Positions 26,144 through 35,115 of a DNA stretch of 64,000 bases are shown in pieces. The DNA lies in assembly GCF_051201665.1 (NCBI RefSeq), contig NZ_CP179210.1:1116001-1180000 (forward strand), written 5' to 3'. The stretch's first letter is position 1; the number at the start of each line of letters is the position of its first letter. The notes below the pieces were generated by a model. It saw only the letters and a program-made list of their open reading frames with translations. It ran no database searches and was not told the origin of the DNA. This stretch comes from Psychrobium sp051201665 (lineage in GTDB: Bacteria > Pseudomonadota > Gammaproteobacteria > Enterobacterales > Psychrobiaceae). The position numbers and the translations under genes are program-made.

Positions 26144-26455
26144 CTATTTCAAATTGTCTAGGGAGTCTGACATCAAGAGAGCTGTAGCCTTTTTTAGTAT
26201 TTCTTTTTCTAATTCAATCCGTTTTATGCGTTTTTCGAGTTCTTTAATTTTTATTTGTTCAGGTGTTAATGCAGTCGGTTGGTCTGCTATACCGTTTCGC
26301 TCTTTCTTTAATTGTCGTGCCCATTTATCAATGGCTGATTTACTCACTCCGACGGCTTCGGAAGCTTCTCTGACAGAGTATCCTTCATCAACAACAAGTT
26401 GAGCTGTTTCGAGTTTAAATTCTGCTGAATAAGTTGGTCTTGTTCTAGTATTCAT
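26144..26455 (-). CDS. IS3 OrfA, copy 2
   Basis: Same protein as copy 1 OrfA: helix-turn-helix VREASEAVGVSKSAIDKWAR, then a Lys/Glu/Leu coiled coil. The start MNTRTRP at 26455 is preferred. One silent base change from copy 1 is visible in the region coding for the coiled coil. Confidence 0.88.
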   Translation of the reverse strand: MNTRTRPTYSAEFKLETAQLVVDEGYSVREASEAVGVSKSAIDKWARQLKKERNGIADQPTALTPEQIKIKELEKRIKRIELEKEILKKATALLMSDSLDNLK

Positions 26456-26757
26456 TGATTCACCTAAAGTTGATGAGGCGTATGATAACACCTCTATTTA
26501 AGTGACCAAATTCACTGTACCACTACATCCTGTTGACACCCATACAATTTGGACTACTAAACAGAGGCAAAGATGGGATTAATTTCCTTCAATTAAAGTG
26601 TGCTTTTCGGCTGAAACGATTGTAATATCGATTGGTTGTGTTAGAAATTAATCAATAAGATATTTTTGATTGTTGAAACATACCCCCAACAATCAATGAA
26701 AAATTATTATGTCCACTTTTTTGTTTTTTAAAGGTTAGATTGGTTAGAAGGTAATAT

Positions 26758-26783
26758 AAGTACCACAAGATGATGTGGTACTT
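26758..26783 (-). terminator. Stem-loop downstream of the small secreted gene
   Basis: AAGTACCACA (26758-26767) and TGTGGTACTT (26774-26783) form a perfect 10-bp stem with a six-base loop, 17 bases after the stop of the gene at 26800. The T tail on the minus strand is weak. Confidence 0.5.
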
Positions 26784-26799
26784 AAACATCAGTGACTAG

Positions 26800-27153
26800 T
26801 TATTTGTCAACTTTTTCGGCACAAATTCTCCAAGTGTCACCGTCAATAGTTACTTCTACACACACTTTTCCTACAAGAGGTTCATACTTTTGACCTTTGC
26901 GAATACTACGTCCACGAAGTTCACTCATACTGCCAATTTTTTCGTATACGAAAGTATAGCTCTCACCATCTATAGTATCAGTTACGCTATAGCTACTAGC
27001 ATCAGGTAAAAGTGAAATTGCTGTTTTAAAATCTGAAAAGTTATTACCTTGAACATGATCACTTAATGCGTAGATATTATTAGTAGAAGCATTAGCACTT
27101 GAAATTGCAATAGAACCAAAATACATGATTGCTAGAAGAGTTTTTTTAAACAT
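26800..27153 (-). CDS. Small secreted protein of unknown function
   Basis: The 117-residue protein has a clear signal peptide (MFKKTLLAIMYFGSIAISSA, cut after NA). The mature domain of about 95 residues includes DFKTAISLLPDASSYSVTDT, GESYTFVYEKIGSMSELRGR and a cysteine pair (KVCVEVTIDGDTWRICAEK). I do not recognise the family. The cysteines could form a disulfide in the periplasm. It is flanked by an IS3 copy and an ISAs1 remnant, so it is an isolated survivor in the mobile region. Confidence 0.65.
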   Translation of the reverse strand: MFKKTLLAIMYFGSIAISSANASTNNIYALSDHVQGNNFSDFKTAISLLPDASSYSVTDTIDGESYTFVYEKIGSMSELRGRSIRKGQKYEPLVGKVCVEVTIDGDTWRICAEKVDK

Positions 27154-27239
27154 AAATAATCCTTATTTATTCCTTGTTTCATTTGAGAACTGAGCATAAC
27201 AAGATAAAGCTGTTAAATCCAGGGTAAGATTACGTGTGT

Positions 27240-27543
27240 TCAATAAATAAGCTGTAAAACTTTATCTGCATAATCAGTATCGAGCGCTGCTTTGAAGCGC
27301 TTAGCTTTCAGACCTTTTTTACAGCTTTTTTCAAGTTTCAACAAATTGAGAACAAGGTGTCTAATTACCGACATGTTTTCTGCGGCATTCGAGCGTCTCA
27401 CGCGACTTAAGTCTTCGTTAAAACTTACATCAAGCACCCAGTGTAGCTGATTCTCAATGTTCCAATGCTTTCTAACTGCGTTGCCGAACACCTTGGCATC
27501 AGCATCTATTGAGCAGATAAAATAACGACGTTCTTGAAATAAA
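27240..27543 (-). pseudogene. ISAs1-family transposase, C-terminal fragment
   Basis: About 100 residues match the end of ISAs1-type DDE transposases: ERRYFICSIDADAKVFGNAV, RKHWNIENQLHWVLDVSFNE, then DLSRVRRSNAAENMSVIRHL. Codons upstream of 27543 belong to the RAYT left end, so the first 250 or so residues are missing and the gene is dead. The insertion point is exactly at AGGGTCAGG (27544). Confidence 0.85.
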
Positions 27544-27610
27544 AGGGTCAGGTTAAATTTAAATAACTCGTCTATGCTTTCATGAGTAGTCATTTGTTAT
27601 GAGGAGTTAT

Positions 27611-27765
27611 ACCAATTGCATTAAGTAAGTGATCTTGTTGTGCGTAGAGAAAATCAGCTAAAACAAGGCGCTCGATTGACTAATAGCTGGCTATTAGGAT
27701 TGAGAGCAACGCCATTTTAGTTAATTTTAACAAGTACAAGTGGGCAAATATTTAATGCAATTGGT
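27611..27765. mobile_element. 155-bp MITE inside RAYT copy 3
   Basis: Same length and site as in copy 2, here with a perfect terminal repeat ACCAATTGCATTAA / TTAATGCAATTGGT. The interior pairs as a long imperfect hairpin. It separates GAGGAG from the TTG start of the transposase gene. Confidence 0.82.
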
Positions 27766-27774
27766 ATTATTCAA

Positions 27775-28476
27775 TTGGCCAGATTACCACGAGTTAGCCC
27801 AATCGGTGTGCCCCAGCACATAATTCAACGAGGAAATAATCACCAAGTGTGCTTTGCTAGCGAGCAGGATTTTGCAGCTTACGCAGGATGGTTGAAGGAC
27901 TATTCAAGTAAATTTGAGGTAGCGATTCATGCATGGGTCTTTATGACTAATCATGTTCATTTGTTATGTACTCCGCTTAATCACAATGCTATTAGTCAAA
28001 TGATGCAAGGCCTTGGTCGCCAGTATGTTAGATACTTTAATCATAGCTATAAACGAACGGGAACGTTATGGGAAGGGCGCTATAAATCTTGTTTAGTGCA
28101 AGAAGAAGAGTACCTCTTACAGTTGTATCGATACATTGAACACAATCCAGTTAGAGCGAAAATGGTTGAGGATCCAGCTGATTACGCGTGGTCGAGCTAC
28201 CAAATTAATGGGCTGGGTAAAGAATCATCATTATGTACACCGCATTCACTTTATATTAGGTTAGGAAAGGATGAGGACGATAGGCAATGCGCGTATCGTG
28301 ATCTTTTTAAACATCATGTTGATAATAAGCTCATCACTAATATTAGAGATAGCGTTAATCGAGGGATGGCAATTGGCAGTGAACAATTTAAGCGCGAAAT
28401 AGAATTGTTAACGGGTCGCAGAATGCAACCAAAGAAAAGAGGTCGACCGTTAGGTTGGAAGAAAGATGAAGTGTAG
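27775..28476 (+). CDS. REP-associated tyrosine transposase, copy 3
   Basis: This is a full-length 233-residue RAYT with HVH at 60-62, the tyrosine in LYRYIEHNP and a basic KKRGRPLGWKK tail. It is identical to copy 1 over the shared part except that copy 1 has a stop in place of Cys172. The MITE upstream displaces its natural ribosome-binding site. It is one of two complete transposase frames that could act in trans on the other copies and on solo ends. Confidence 0.9.
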   Translation: MARLPRVSPIGVPQHIIQRGNNHQVCFASEQDFAAYAGWLKDYSSKFEVAIHAWVFMTNHVHLLCTPLNHNAISQMMQGLGRQYVRYFNHSYKRTGTLWEGRYKSCLVQEEEYLLQLYRYIEHNPVRAKMVEDPADYAWSSYQINGLGKESSLCTPHSLYIRLGKDEDDRQCAYRDLFKHHVDNKLITNIRDSVNRGMAIGSEQFKREIELLTGRRMQPKKRGRPLGWKKDEV

Positions 28477-28540
28477 TTTTATTTTAACCTGACCCTAATA
28501 TAATGTGTGCTAGAAATGAAAGCGAAGGAAAGCTACTGCC

Positions 28541-28957
28541 ATGAAAAAATTATCCCTCTTAATTACTGCATGTTTATTTCTCCTTTTAGGAGGAAATGCA
28601 GCGCACGCAGTCACCGTTCAACAAGCGTTCTTGAAACAACAAAGCGACGTTCAAGTTAAAGGCTCTGGAACCGTCGTTCGTATTTTTAGTGACGACCTTG
28701 AAGGCTCCCGCCATCAGAAGTTCATCCTCAAGTTATCATCAGGTCAAACAATTCTTATCGCCCATAACATCGATTTAGCCCCACGAATTAATACTATCGC
28801 GAAAGGTGATTTTGCTATCGCGAAAGGTAATTTTGTGCAGTTTCACGGTGAATATGAATGGAGCAAAAAAGGTGGTGTCGTACATTGGACACATCACGAT
28901 CCCCGAGGTCGCCATGTTGGTGGTTGGCTTAAACATCAAGGGAAGGTTTATCAGTAA
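28541..28957 (+). CDS. DUF3465 secreted protein, passenger copy B
   Basis: This 138-residue protein is identical to the one at 15164-15580, including signal peptide and HHDPRGRHVGGWLKHQGK signature. The leader between the RAYT right end and the ATG also matches. Base differences appear only after the stop codon (for example GATAATTTACTG against GATAAATTACTG). Conservation of the frame while the neighbouring RAYT copy 1 has decayed suggests either very recent duplication or selection on the passenger. Confidence 0.88.
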   Translation: MKKLSLLITACLFLLLGGNAAHAVTVQQAFLKQQSDVQVKGSGTVVRIFSDDLEGSRHQKFILKLSSGQTILIAHNIDLAPRINTIAKGDFAIAKGNFVQFHGEYEWSKKGGVVHWTHHDPRGRHVGGWLKHQGKVYQ

Positions 28958-29004
28958 GTTTGAAGAGGGTGGACGATAATTTACTGATTAATTGATTGTT
29001 TATT

Positions 29005-29062
29005 TAATTTTAACCTGACCCCATTTAATTCAACCTGACCCCATTTAATTAACCCCATTTAA
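29005..29062 (+). repeat. Shortening array of RAYT right ends, copy 3
   Basis: Three successive units get shorter outward: TTTTAACCTGACCCCATTT..., CAACCTGACCCCATTT..., AACCCCATTT..., each ending AATT. The last abuts the truncated polyketide synthase frame. Confidence 0.78.
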
Positions 29063-30238
29063 TTAGATGATGTCATTGATGCCTTTCGGCATATGAGTCA
29101 AGGCAAGCATATTGGTAAGGTTATAATTGATCATAATAAACATCAGGATCTTATTCGGTCTGACGGTGCTTACCTTATTACCGGAGGGCTGGGAGGTATA
29201 GGGCTGACAGTCGCTAAATGGCTGGTAAGCCAAGAGGCTGGAGAGGTTATTCTGGTTGGGCGTAGCGAACCTGTTGGCGAAGCTTTGAATGTTATTAACC
29301 AATTACGCGCATCAGGGACTCAAATCACAATTAAGCAGCGTGATATCGCTCGTCAAAGCGATGTGGCTGACTTGTTTTCTGAGCTAGAGCAAGTTAATGG
29401 GATTTTTCATGCCGCAGGCGTGCTGGCAGACGAAGCGCTGAGTAAACTGACTCTATCTCAGTTCTCAAAAGTATTGGCACCTAAAGTCCGCGGTACGTGG
29501 AACTTGCATCAATATTCAGACTCTTTAGATTTGTTTGTGTTGTTTTCATCTATCTCTTCTCTTATCGGGGTACCGGGTCAGGCTAACTATGCCGTGGCAA
29601 ATGAGTTCCTGGATAGTTTTGCTCGAATGAGATTAGGGCAAGGTCTGGCTGCAACAGTTATTAACTGGGGACCATGGAAAGAAGTCGGGATGGCGGCCAG
29701 TCAGAATATCAGCAAACAGTTAGATCGCGTGAGTGCGTTAGATAGCATCAGACCTGAGGCCGGTATTCAAGTGATGGAAAAAGTGCTGCTAGAAGAGTTG
29801 GGGCAAGCTGTTATTATGCCATTGACGCAATCTTCACACGCTATTTTTTCGCAGGGGGAAATTCCGCGTTATTTATTACAGGAAGTTTTTGCCAATGATC
29901 CTAACCAGGCCTTAATGGGAGCTGCAACTCAGGCATTATCGCTGTTAGTGAAGCAACTCAGAGAAGAGCTTGACAATGTTTCCGAGCAGGACAAAGAGGA
30001 CAAGCTCATCGAAGTCATTAGTCAGCAAATTGTTTCTATAATGAAATTAGAGTCGATAGAGATGATTTCTCTGGAACAGCCTTTAATTGAATTAGGACTG
30101 GACTCTTTGATTGCGATTGAGCTTAGAAATATTTTAAGCGATATTTCAGGCGTTAATTTGCCTGCGACCATTTTGTTTGATCACCCGACAATACGTCAGC
30201 TGGCAGCTTATATCGCCGAGCAAATAAATACCCCGTAA
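29063..30238 (+). pseudogene. Type I polyketide synthase, C-terminal part (end of ER, KR, ACP)
   Basis: The open frame starts without a start codon at the RAYT array. It first reads AFRHMSQGKHIGKVII, the typical end of an enoylreductase domain. A ketoreductase follows, with GGLGGIG for NADPH and an active-site region SSISSLIGVPGQANYAVANE (Ser, Tyr, Asn). A carrier protein ends it, with LGLDSLIAIEL (phosphopantetheine Ser) near residue 345. About 390 residues of a protein that is normally over 2000 residues remain. The ATG at 29093 could give a KR-ACP protein, but it has no convincing ribosome-binding site. Downstream export genes suggest the lost product was a secreted or outer-membrane lipid-like polyketide. 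Confidence 0.85.
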
Positions 30239-30261
30239 CGTCTGGCAATTTTTTCAGTTCT

Positions 30262-30301
30262 GTAAACAGGACATGCGAGAAAGTGTTTATGTCCTGTTTA
30301 C
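30262..30301 (+). terminator. Stem-loop after the PKS remnant
   Basis: GTAAACAGGACAT (30262-30274) and ATGTCCTGTTTAC (30289-30301) form a perfect 13-bp stem with a 14-base loop, 24 bases after the stop. No T tract follows, so termination is likely but unproven. Confidence 0.5.
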
Positions 30302-30463
30302 GATATGCCTAAGCGGTTAAGTTGACGCATTGCTTCCCAAGGTTATAGTTTGTATACAATCGCATCATAACTTTATTGTCTCTCCGTTACAGGAAAAGCC
30401 GAATTGAAATTGAATTATATTATATTGATTAGATTTAATAGCAACTAAATAGAGAAATACAAA

Positions 30464-32767
30464 ATGCGAGTTAATAAGTTAGTAGATTTTTCCGAGCAGA
30501 GTATTAAACGTAGAATTGTTTTTACCTGGTTATCTTTACTTGTCATTGTAGGCTTGACGATGGGAGTAACTCGGCTGGACTTTAATTCCGATTATCGGGT
30601 ATTCTTCGACGAAGAGTATACTTATTTACAAGCTTATGATGCCATCTCTGAACAATTTTCATTTCAGGATTCCATTTTAGTTATCGTAAAACCACCAAAC
30701 AATCAGGCGTTTACCGAAGATTCTGTGAACTTGTTACACCAGGTTGAAACGTTTTATGCCGAAGTGGATTATGTCACGAGTGTAGACTCCATATTTAATT
30801 ATTTGAGCATTAAATCTACCGAAGATGAAATTGAACTGAGCGAATTTTTGTTACCTGAGCATGCACAGAATGAGCAGCTACTGAAGCAGCGACAGCAAGA
30901 GGCGCAGCAGGATTTACTATTAAGCGGCAGGCTGGTTTCTAAGGCGAGTGATGTGGCTGTGATCCAGTTGATGTTGTCTTTACCCCAAGAAAGAGGCCCT
31001 GCCATAGCCACTATCGCTAAACAGGCCTATCAACTTAAAGATAAGTTGGAGTCACAGTACCCTAAGGTTGAAATTTATTTAAGTGGTGGCGTGATGCTCG
31101 ACTTCGCCTTTATGCAAGCCGGAGAAAGGGATCTTTTAACCTTATTTCCTATGGTGTTTTTAATCGCTTTAGTGCTGTTGTTTTTTATTCTTCGCTCTTG
31201 GTGGCAGGTATGCGCTACTTTGGTTGTTATGAGTGGGTGCATTGTAATGACACTAGGCTTAATCGGATATGTGTTTGGGGATCTGAATATTATAACGGTA
31301 CAAGCCCCTCTTATTGTTTTAATTTTAGGTATCGCAGATTCTATCCACCTGATCTCAGGTTATAACAAAGAAGTGTCACATATGGGGCCTGCGAAGGCGA
31401 TGGTACGGGCAATGAAGGTGAATTTTAAACCAATGTTTTTAACCACAATCACTACCGCATTTGGTTTTTTAAGCATGAATTTCAGCGAATCGCCACCTTT
31501 TAATGATTTGGGTAATATCACAGCGATTAGTGTATTTTTTGCCCTGGGACTGACAGTATTTTTATTGCCTTGTTTATTGTTATTAGGTCCGATCCCTAAG
31601 CGGGTTTCATTCGATCATAACAGTCGCTTAACACAGCATATTCAGTCTTTAGTTAAGCGGCACGATAGCAAGATTATCCTGCTGAGTATCGGCCTGTGCT
31701 TATTTGCAGCATTACATGTAACAGACAATGTGATTGATGATGATGCGATTCGTTATTTTGATCGTGATACAGATTTTCGTCAAGCCGCTGATTTTGCTGA
31801 TCAACATATGGCCGGAGTCAGAGACATTCTGATTGCAGTTGACTCCGGTGAGACTGAGGGAGTATACGAACCTGATTTTATGCTAAAAAATCAATCCCTT
31901 ATTGCCTGGCTGCGTCAACAACCCGAGGTGAATAATGTGTATTCCTTCATCGACAAATTAAAATCTTTAAATCAGCATACATTATCAGGTTTAGCCACCG
32001 ATTTTAAGGTACCAGATTCTAGCGAGAGCATTGCTCAACTTGTACTTTTGTATGAAATGTCACTTCCTTATGGTTATGAGATTAATCATTTAATTTCGAT
32101 GGATAAATCTTCGATTAAGTTACATGTTTTTCTGAAGAACTTGTCAAATAGCGAGTTACTGGAGCTTGAAGCCAGGATTTACCAGTGGCAACAGGCAAAC
32201 TTTAGTTCATCACAAACTCTGATGATGTCTTCCCCGTCTTTAATGTTTGCTCACGTTGCCCACAATAATATTAACAAGATGCTGGAAGGCTGGGTGATAG
32301 CTATTTTAGTTATTTCACTCACCCTGGCTTTGGCATTAGGTTCCTGGCAGTTGGGGCTATTTGCAATGATAACTAATATTTTACCTGCTTTTCTGGTATA
32401 TGGTGGCTGGGGATTATGGGTGGGGGAAATGAATATGGCTTCTGCCGTGGTATTTAGTATCAGTTTAGGCATCGTTGTTGATGATACCGTGCATCTGTTA
32501 ACTAAATTTCAGGATAAGTACCAGCAAGGCTTTAGCTTTGAGCAGTCTGTCACATATAGCCTGGAAAATTCAGTTGCGGCTTTAATTACGACCACCCTGG
32601 TGCTTTGTTCAGGCTTGATCATATTAGCCCAGTCGAGCTTTGCGATTAACTCAACCATAGGAGTGATGACATGTTTTATTATTTTGCTTGCTTTGTTAGT
32701 CGATATTATCCTGTTACCCGCATTAGCCCATTACTGGAGACGAAGCCGTCGGGCCAGTTGCGAATAG
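30464..32767 (+). CDS. MMPL/RND-family transporter
   Basis: The 767-residue inner-membrane protein has the duplicated RND layout: TM1 near residues 18-38, a large periplasmic loop, a TM bundle near 220-375 (with GIADSIHLISGYNK), TM7 near 400, a second loop and a second TM bundle after 610. The second bundle contains SLGIVVDDTVHLLTKFQ, the acidic proton-relay segment of MMPL proteins. Such proteins export lipids and polyketides. It lies between a PKS remnant and genes for a LolA-like periplasmic protein and an outer-membrane protein. The four probably formed a synthesis and export unit. The frame is intact, though the synthase is lost. Confidence 0.88.
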   Translation: MRVNKLVDFSEQSIKRRIVFTWLSLLVIVGLTMGVTRLDFNSDYRVFFDEEYTYLQAYDAISEQFSFQDSILVIVKPPNNQAFTEDSVNLLHQVETFYAEVDYVTSVDSIFNYLSIKSTEDEIELSEFLLPEHAQNEQLLKQRQQEAQQDLLLSGRLVSKASDVAVIQLMLSLPQERGPAIATIAKQAYQLKDKLESQYPKVEIYLSGGVMLDFAFMQAGERDLLTLFPMVFLIALVLLFFILRSWWQVCATLVVMSGCIVMTLGLIGYVFGDLNIITVQAPLIVLILGIADSIHLISGYNKEVSHMGPAKAMVRAMKVNFKPMFLTTITTAFGFLSMNFSESPPFNDLGNITAISVFFALGLTVFLLPCLLLLGPIPKRVSFDHNSRLTQHIQSLVKRHDSKIILLSIGLCLFAALHVTDNVIDDDAIRYFDRDTDFRQAADFADQHMAGVRDILIAVDSGETEGVYEPDFMLKNQSLIAWLRQQPEVNNVYSFIDKLKSLNQHTLSGLATDFKVPDSSESIAQLVLLYEMSLPYGYEINHLISMDKSSIKLHVFLKNLSNSELLELEARIYQWQQANFSSSQTLMMSSPSLMFAHVAHNNINKMLEGWVIAILVISLTLALALGSWQLGLFAMITNILPAFLVYGGWGLWVGEMNMASAVVFSISLGIVVDDTVHLLTKFQDKYQQGFSFEQSVTYSLENSVAALITTTLVLCSGLIILAQSSFAINSTIGVMTCFIILLALLVDIILLPALAHYWRRSRRASCE

Positions 32768-32823
32768 ATGGTTCTTTAGCACTTACCAAAGAGAAAAAAC
32801 CGTAAAAAAATTGGAGAAAGAAT

Positions 32824-33622
32824 ATGCTGAATAAAAAAAAGTTCATAAGTGTATTGGCAGCCGTGGCACTCGCTTTGGTGACCAATATGTCTGCTGCACT
32901 CACTGCACCAGAGCAGGGCTTAGCAATATCTCAGGAAACTAAACTGCGAGATAGTGGCTGGACCGATAGCACGGCAGATATGTTAATGTTATTGCGTAAT
33001 AAACAAGGGCAGGAGAGCATACGTGAAATTAAAATTAAATCGCTGGAGCTGCAAGACGATGGCGATAAAAGCCTGACGATTTTTAATAAACCCAGAGATG
33101 TGAAAGGTACTGCATTTTTAAGTTTTTCTCACCCTGTGGGCGCGGATGACCAGTGGTTATATTTACCCGCATTAAAACGCGTTAAACGTATTTCATCTCG
33201 CAATAAGTCAGGTCCGTTTATGGGCTCTGAATTTTCTTTTGAAGACTTAAGCTCTTTTGAAGTTAAAAAAATATACTTATCAATATTTAGGTGATGATAA
33301 AAGCAATGGCTTAGAGAGCTTTAAGATTGAACAGGTTCCAGTTGATGAAAACTCAGGTTATACCAGGCGTATTGTTTGGATAGATAAACAAGAATATCGC
33401 ATTCAGAAAATAGATTTTTATGATCGTAAAAATTCATTGTTAAAAACCTTGTCATACCTTAATTATCGGCAATATCTTGGTAAATACTGGCGTGCAGGCA
33501 GCATGAAAATGATCAATTATCAAAATGGTAAAAGCACTGAGTTAAAATGGGATAATTATGCCTTTAAAACTGGTCTGAAAGACAGTGATTTTAACCGCAA
33601 TTCATTAAAGCGGGTACGTTAA
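32824..33622 (+). pseudogene. LolA-like outer-membrane lipoprotein-sorting family protein, frameshifted
   Basis: A signal peptide (MLNKKKFISVLAAVALALVT) starts a protein of the LolA-like family (PF17131 type). It has MLMLLRNKQGQESIREIKIK, DDQWLYLPALKRVKRISSRN and SGPFMGSEFSFEDLSSFEVK. The frame then breaks at a run of seven A (33265-33271). With six A it continues as KKYTYQYLGDDKSNGLESFK to RNSLKRVR at 33622, giving about 265 residues. An extra A or a sequencing error explains this best. Programmed slippage on A7 is possible. The family carries hydrophobic cargo across the periplasm and commonly accompanies MMPL exporters. Confidence 0.78.
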
Positions 33623-33627
33623 CTGAT

Positions 33628-34402
33628 ATGTTCACAAAAAACGTAGTTAAAAAGCTGGCAGTAAGTTGTTTGCTGCTGACCTTTAATGCCGCCTCAGCTG
33701 AATTTGAATTCTCAGGAAAGTTAGGGCTCGAAGAGCGATATTTTGTTGACGGGGGTCAATACTCTGAGCAGCAATATCATTCTCAGACTTCATTATTTGC
33801 CGTGCCTGAGTTTTACTGGGGCTGGAATAATGGCAGTGATACCCTGGTCTTTAAACCTTTTTATCGTATTGATTCACAAGATGGTGAGCGAACCCACGGC
33901 GATGTTCGTGAACTGTATTATATTCATGCCAGTGATGACTGGGAACTCAGAGCCGGTATACGAAAGGAATTTTGGGGGGTGACCGAATTTCAGCATTTGG
34001 TTGATGTGATCAATCAAACCGATAGCGTTGAAGATTTTGACGGAGAAGACAAAATCGGCCAGTTAATGCTTAACCTGTCGTTAGTTAAAGACTGGGGCAT
34101 AATTGATTTATATTTATTGCCGGGGTTTAGGCAACGAACATTTCCTGGAGGGAATGGCCGGTTACGTGGTCCGTTTCAGATAGATAAACATAATATAAGC
34201 TATGAATCTGATGCCAAAAAACAGCATTTAGATTTGGCCATGCGCTGGACCCATAGCTTAGGTGATTTTGATATCGGCAGTTACTGGTTTCACGGGACTA
34301 ACCGTGAACCTGATTTTATTCCGAATCAAGACGGCGAAACCTTACAACACAATTTGGTAAGCCAACGGGTATTGCATTTGTTGACTCAACTAAGATATCC
34401 GT
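33628..34402 (+). pseudogene. Outer-membrane protein truncated by an IS982 remnant
   Basis: The protein begins with a signal peptide (MFTKNVVKKLAVSCLLLTFN, cut after ASA). Alternating beta-strand sequence of an outer-membrane barrel follows, such as LGLEERYFVDGGQYSEQQYH, DTLVFKPFYRIDS and WELRAGIRKEFWGVTEFQHL. About 255 residues are native before the frame passes into IS982 sequence near 34400, well short of the length expected for such barrels. With the MMPL and LolA-like genes it would have formed the outer-membrane step of an export route. The exact family is not certain. Confidence 0.65.
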
Positions 34403-34943
34403 ATGTCACATTATAAGGGCTAAACGCAACTGTGTTTTTGATGGTATAGCTAAGCATGGAAAGGGAACCATGGGATGGTCATTTGGGTTTAAATTACATT
34501 TAATTGTTAATCATCTTGGTGAAATACTAGCAGTAAAAATAACAGAAGGTAATGTCGATGACCGAGTGCCAGTTCCAGAGATGGTTACGCCTTTTTCAGG
34601 AAAGTTATATGGTGACAAAGGGTATTTAGGAAAGGCCCTATCGAGTGAATTATGGGAGCAAGGAGTGGAGTTGATCACAAATGTAAGAAAAAACATGAAG
34701 AAAAAGGCGTTGTCTTTATGGGATCGAGCGATGCTAAAAAAACGATTTATAATTGAAACTATCAATGATCAACTAAAAAATATCTCCTATGTTGAACATA
34801 CCAGACACCGCAGTATCAATGGGTTTATGATTAATATGCTTGGCGGACTAATAGCGTATTGTTTAAAAGATAATAAGCCAGCTCTTAATTTAAATGCAGA
34901 AGAAATTGAGATCATGGAGTGCACAAATATCGTTATTGCTTAA
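34403..34943 (+). pseudogene. IS982 transposase, C-terminal part
   Basis: The open frame reads KRNCVFDGIAKHGKGTMGWS, FGFKLHLIVNHLGEILAVKI, GDKGYLGKAL and IETINDQLKNISYVEHTRHR to a TAA at 34943. These match the DDE core of IS982 transposases after the first catalytic residue. The ATG at 34470 is internal. About 180 of roughly 290 residues are left, so it is inactive. Confidence 0.85.
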
Positions 34944-34957
34944 GCCGATCTCAGGTT
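34403..34957 (+). mobile_element. IS982-family remnant (right part)
   Basis: The right half of an IS982 element, with its terminal CTCAGGTT near 34950-34957, joins the broken outer-membrane gene to a RAYT fragment. The left end and the N-terminal half of the transposase are missing, showing a deletion across the element. Confidence 0.75.
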
Positions 34958-35110
34958 AATAAGCTCATCACTAATATTAGAGATAGCGTTAATCGAGGGA
35001 TGGCAATTGGCAGTGAACAATTTAAGCGCGAAATAGAATTGTTAACGGGTCGCAGAATGCAACCAAAGAAAAGAGGTCGACCGTTAGGTTGGAAGAAAGA
35101 TGAAGTGTAG
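34958..35110 (+). pseudogene. RAYT transposase copy 4, C-terminal fragment
   Basis: The last 50 codons of the RAYT gene (NKLITNIRDSVNRGMAIGSE to RGRPLGWKKDEV) are present. They begin directly after the IS982 end, inside what would be codon 184 of the intact gene. The HUH domain is absent. The normal RAYT right end and an outer array follow. Confidence 0.88.
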
Positions 35111-35115
35111 TTTTA

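Larger units (their letters stand above)
25270..26527 (-). mobile_element. IS3-family insertion sequence, copy 2
   Basis: Same length (1258 bp), ends (TGTAGTGGT) and genes as copy 1. It is inserted in an IS66 fragment. A clean 3-bp duplication is not certain: the left flank is ATC, and the right flank reads ATC only if the last A of the element is counted as target. Confidence 0.88.
27544..29062 (+). mobile_element. RAYT element copy 3 with DUF3465 passenger gene
   Basis: The unit starts at AGGGTCAGGTTAAA (27544-27557) and contains the MITE, an intact transposase gene and the inner right end TTTAACCTGACCCT (28483-28496). The DUF3465 gene and an outer array of TTTTAACCTGACCCC-type ends follow to about 29062. 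It replaces the 5' part of an ISAs1 transposase on one side and of a polyketide synthase on the other. Confidence 0.78.

Noticed and set aside
34470..34943. Complete small transposase gene
   Set aside because: IS982 similarity continues upstream of the ATG, so it is only the C-terminal part of a truncated transposase.
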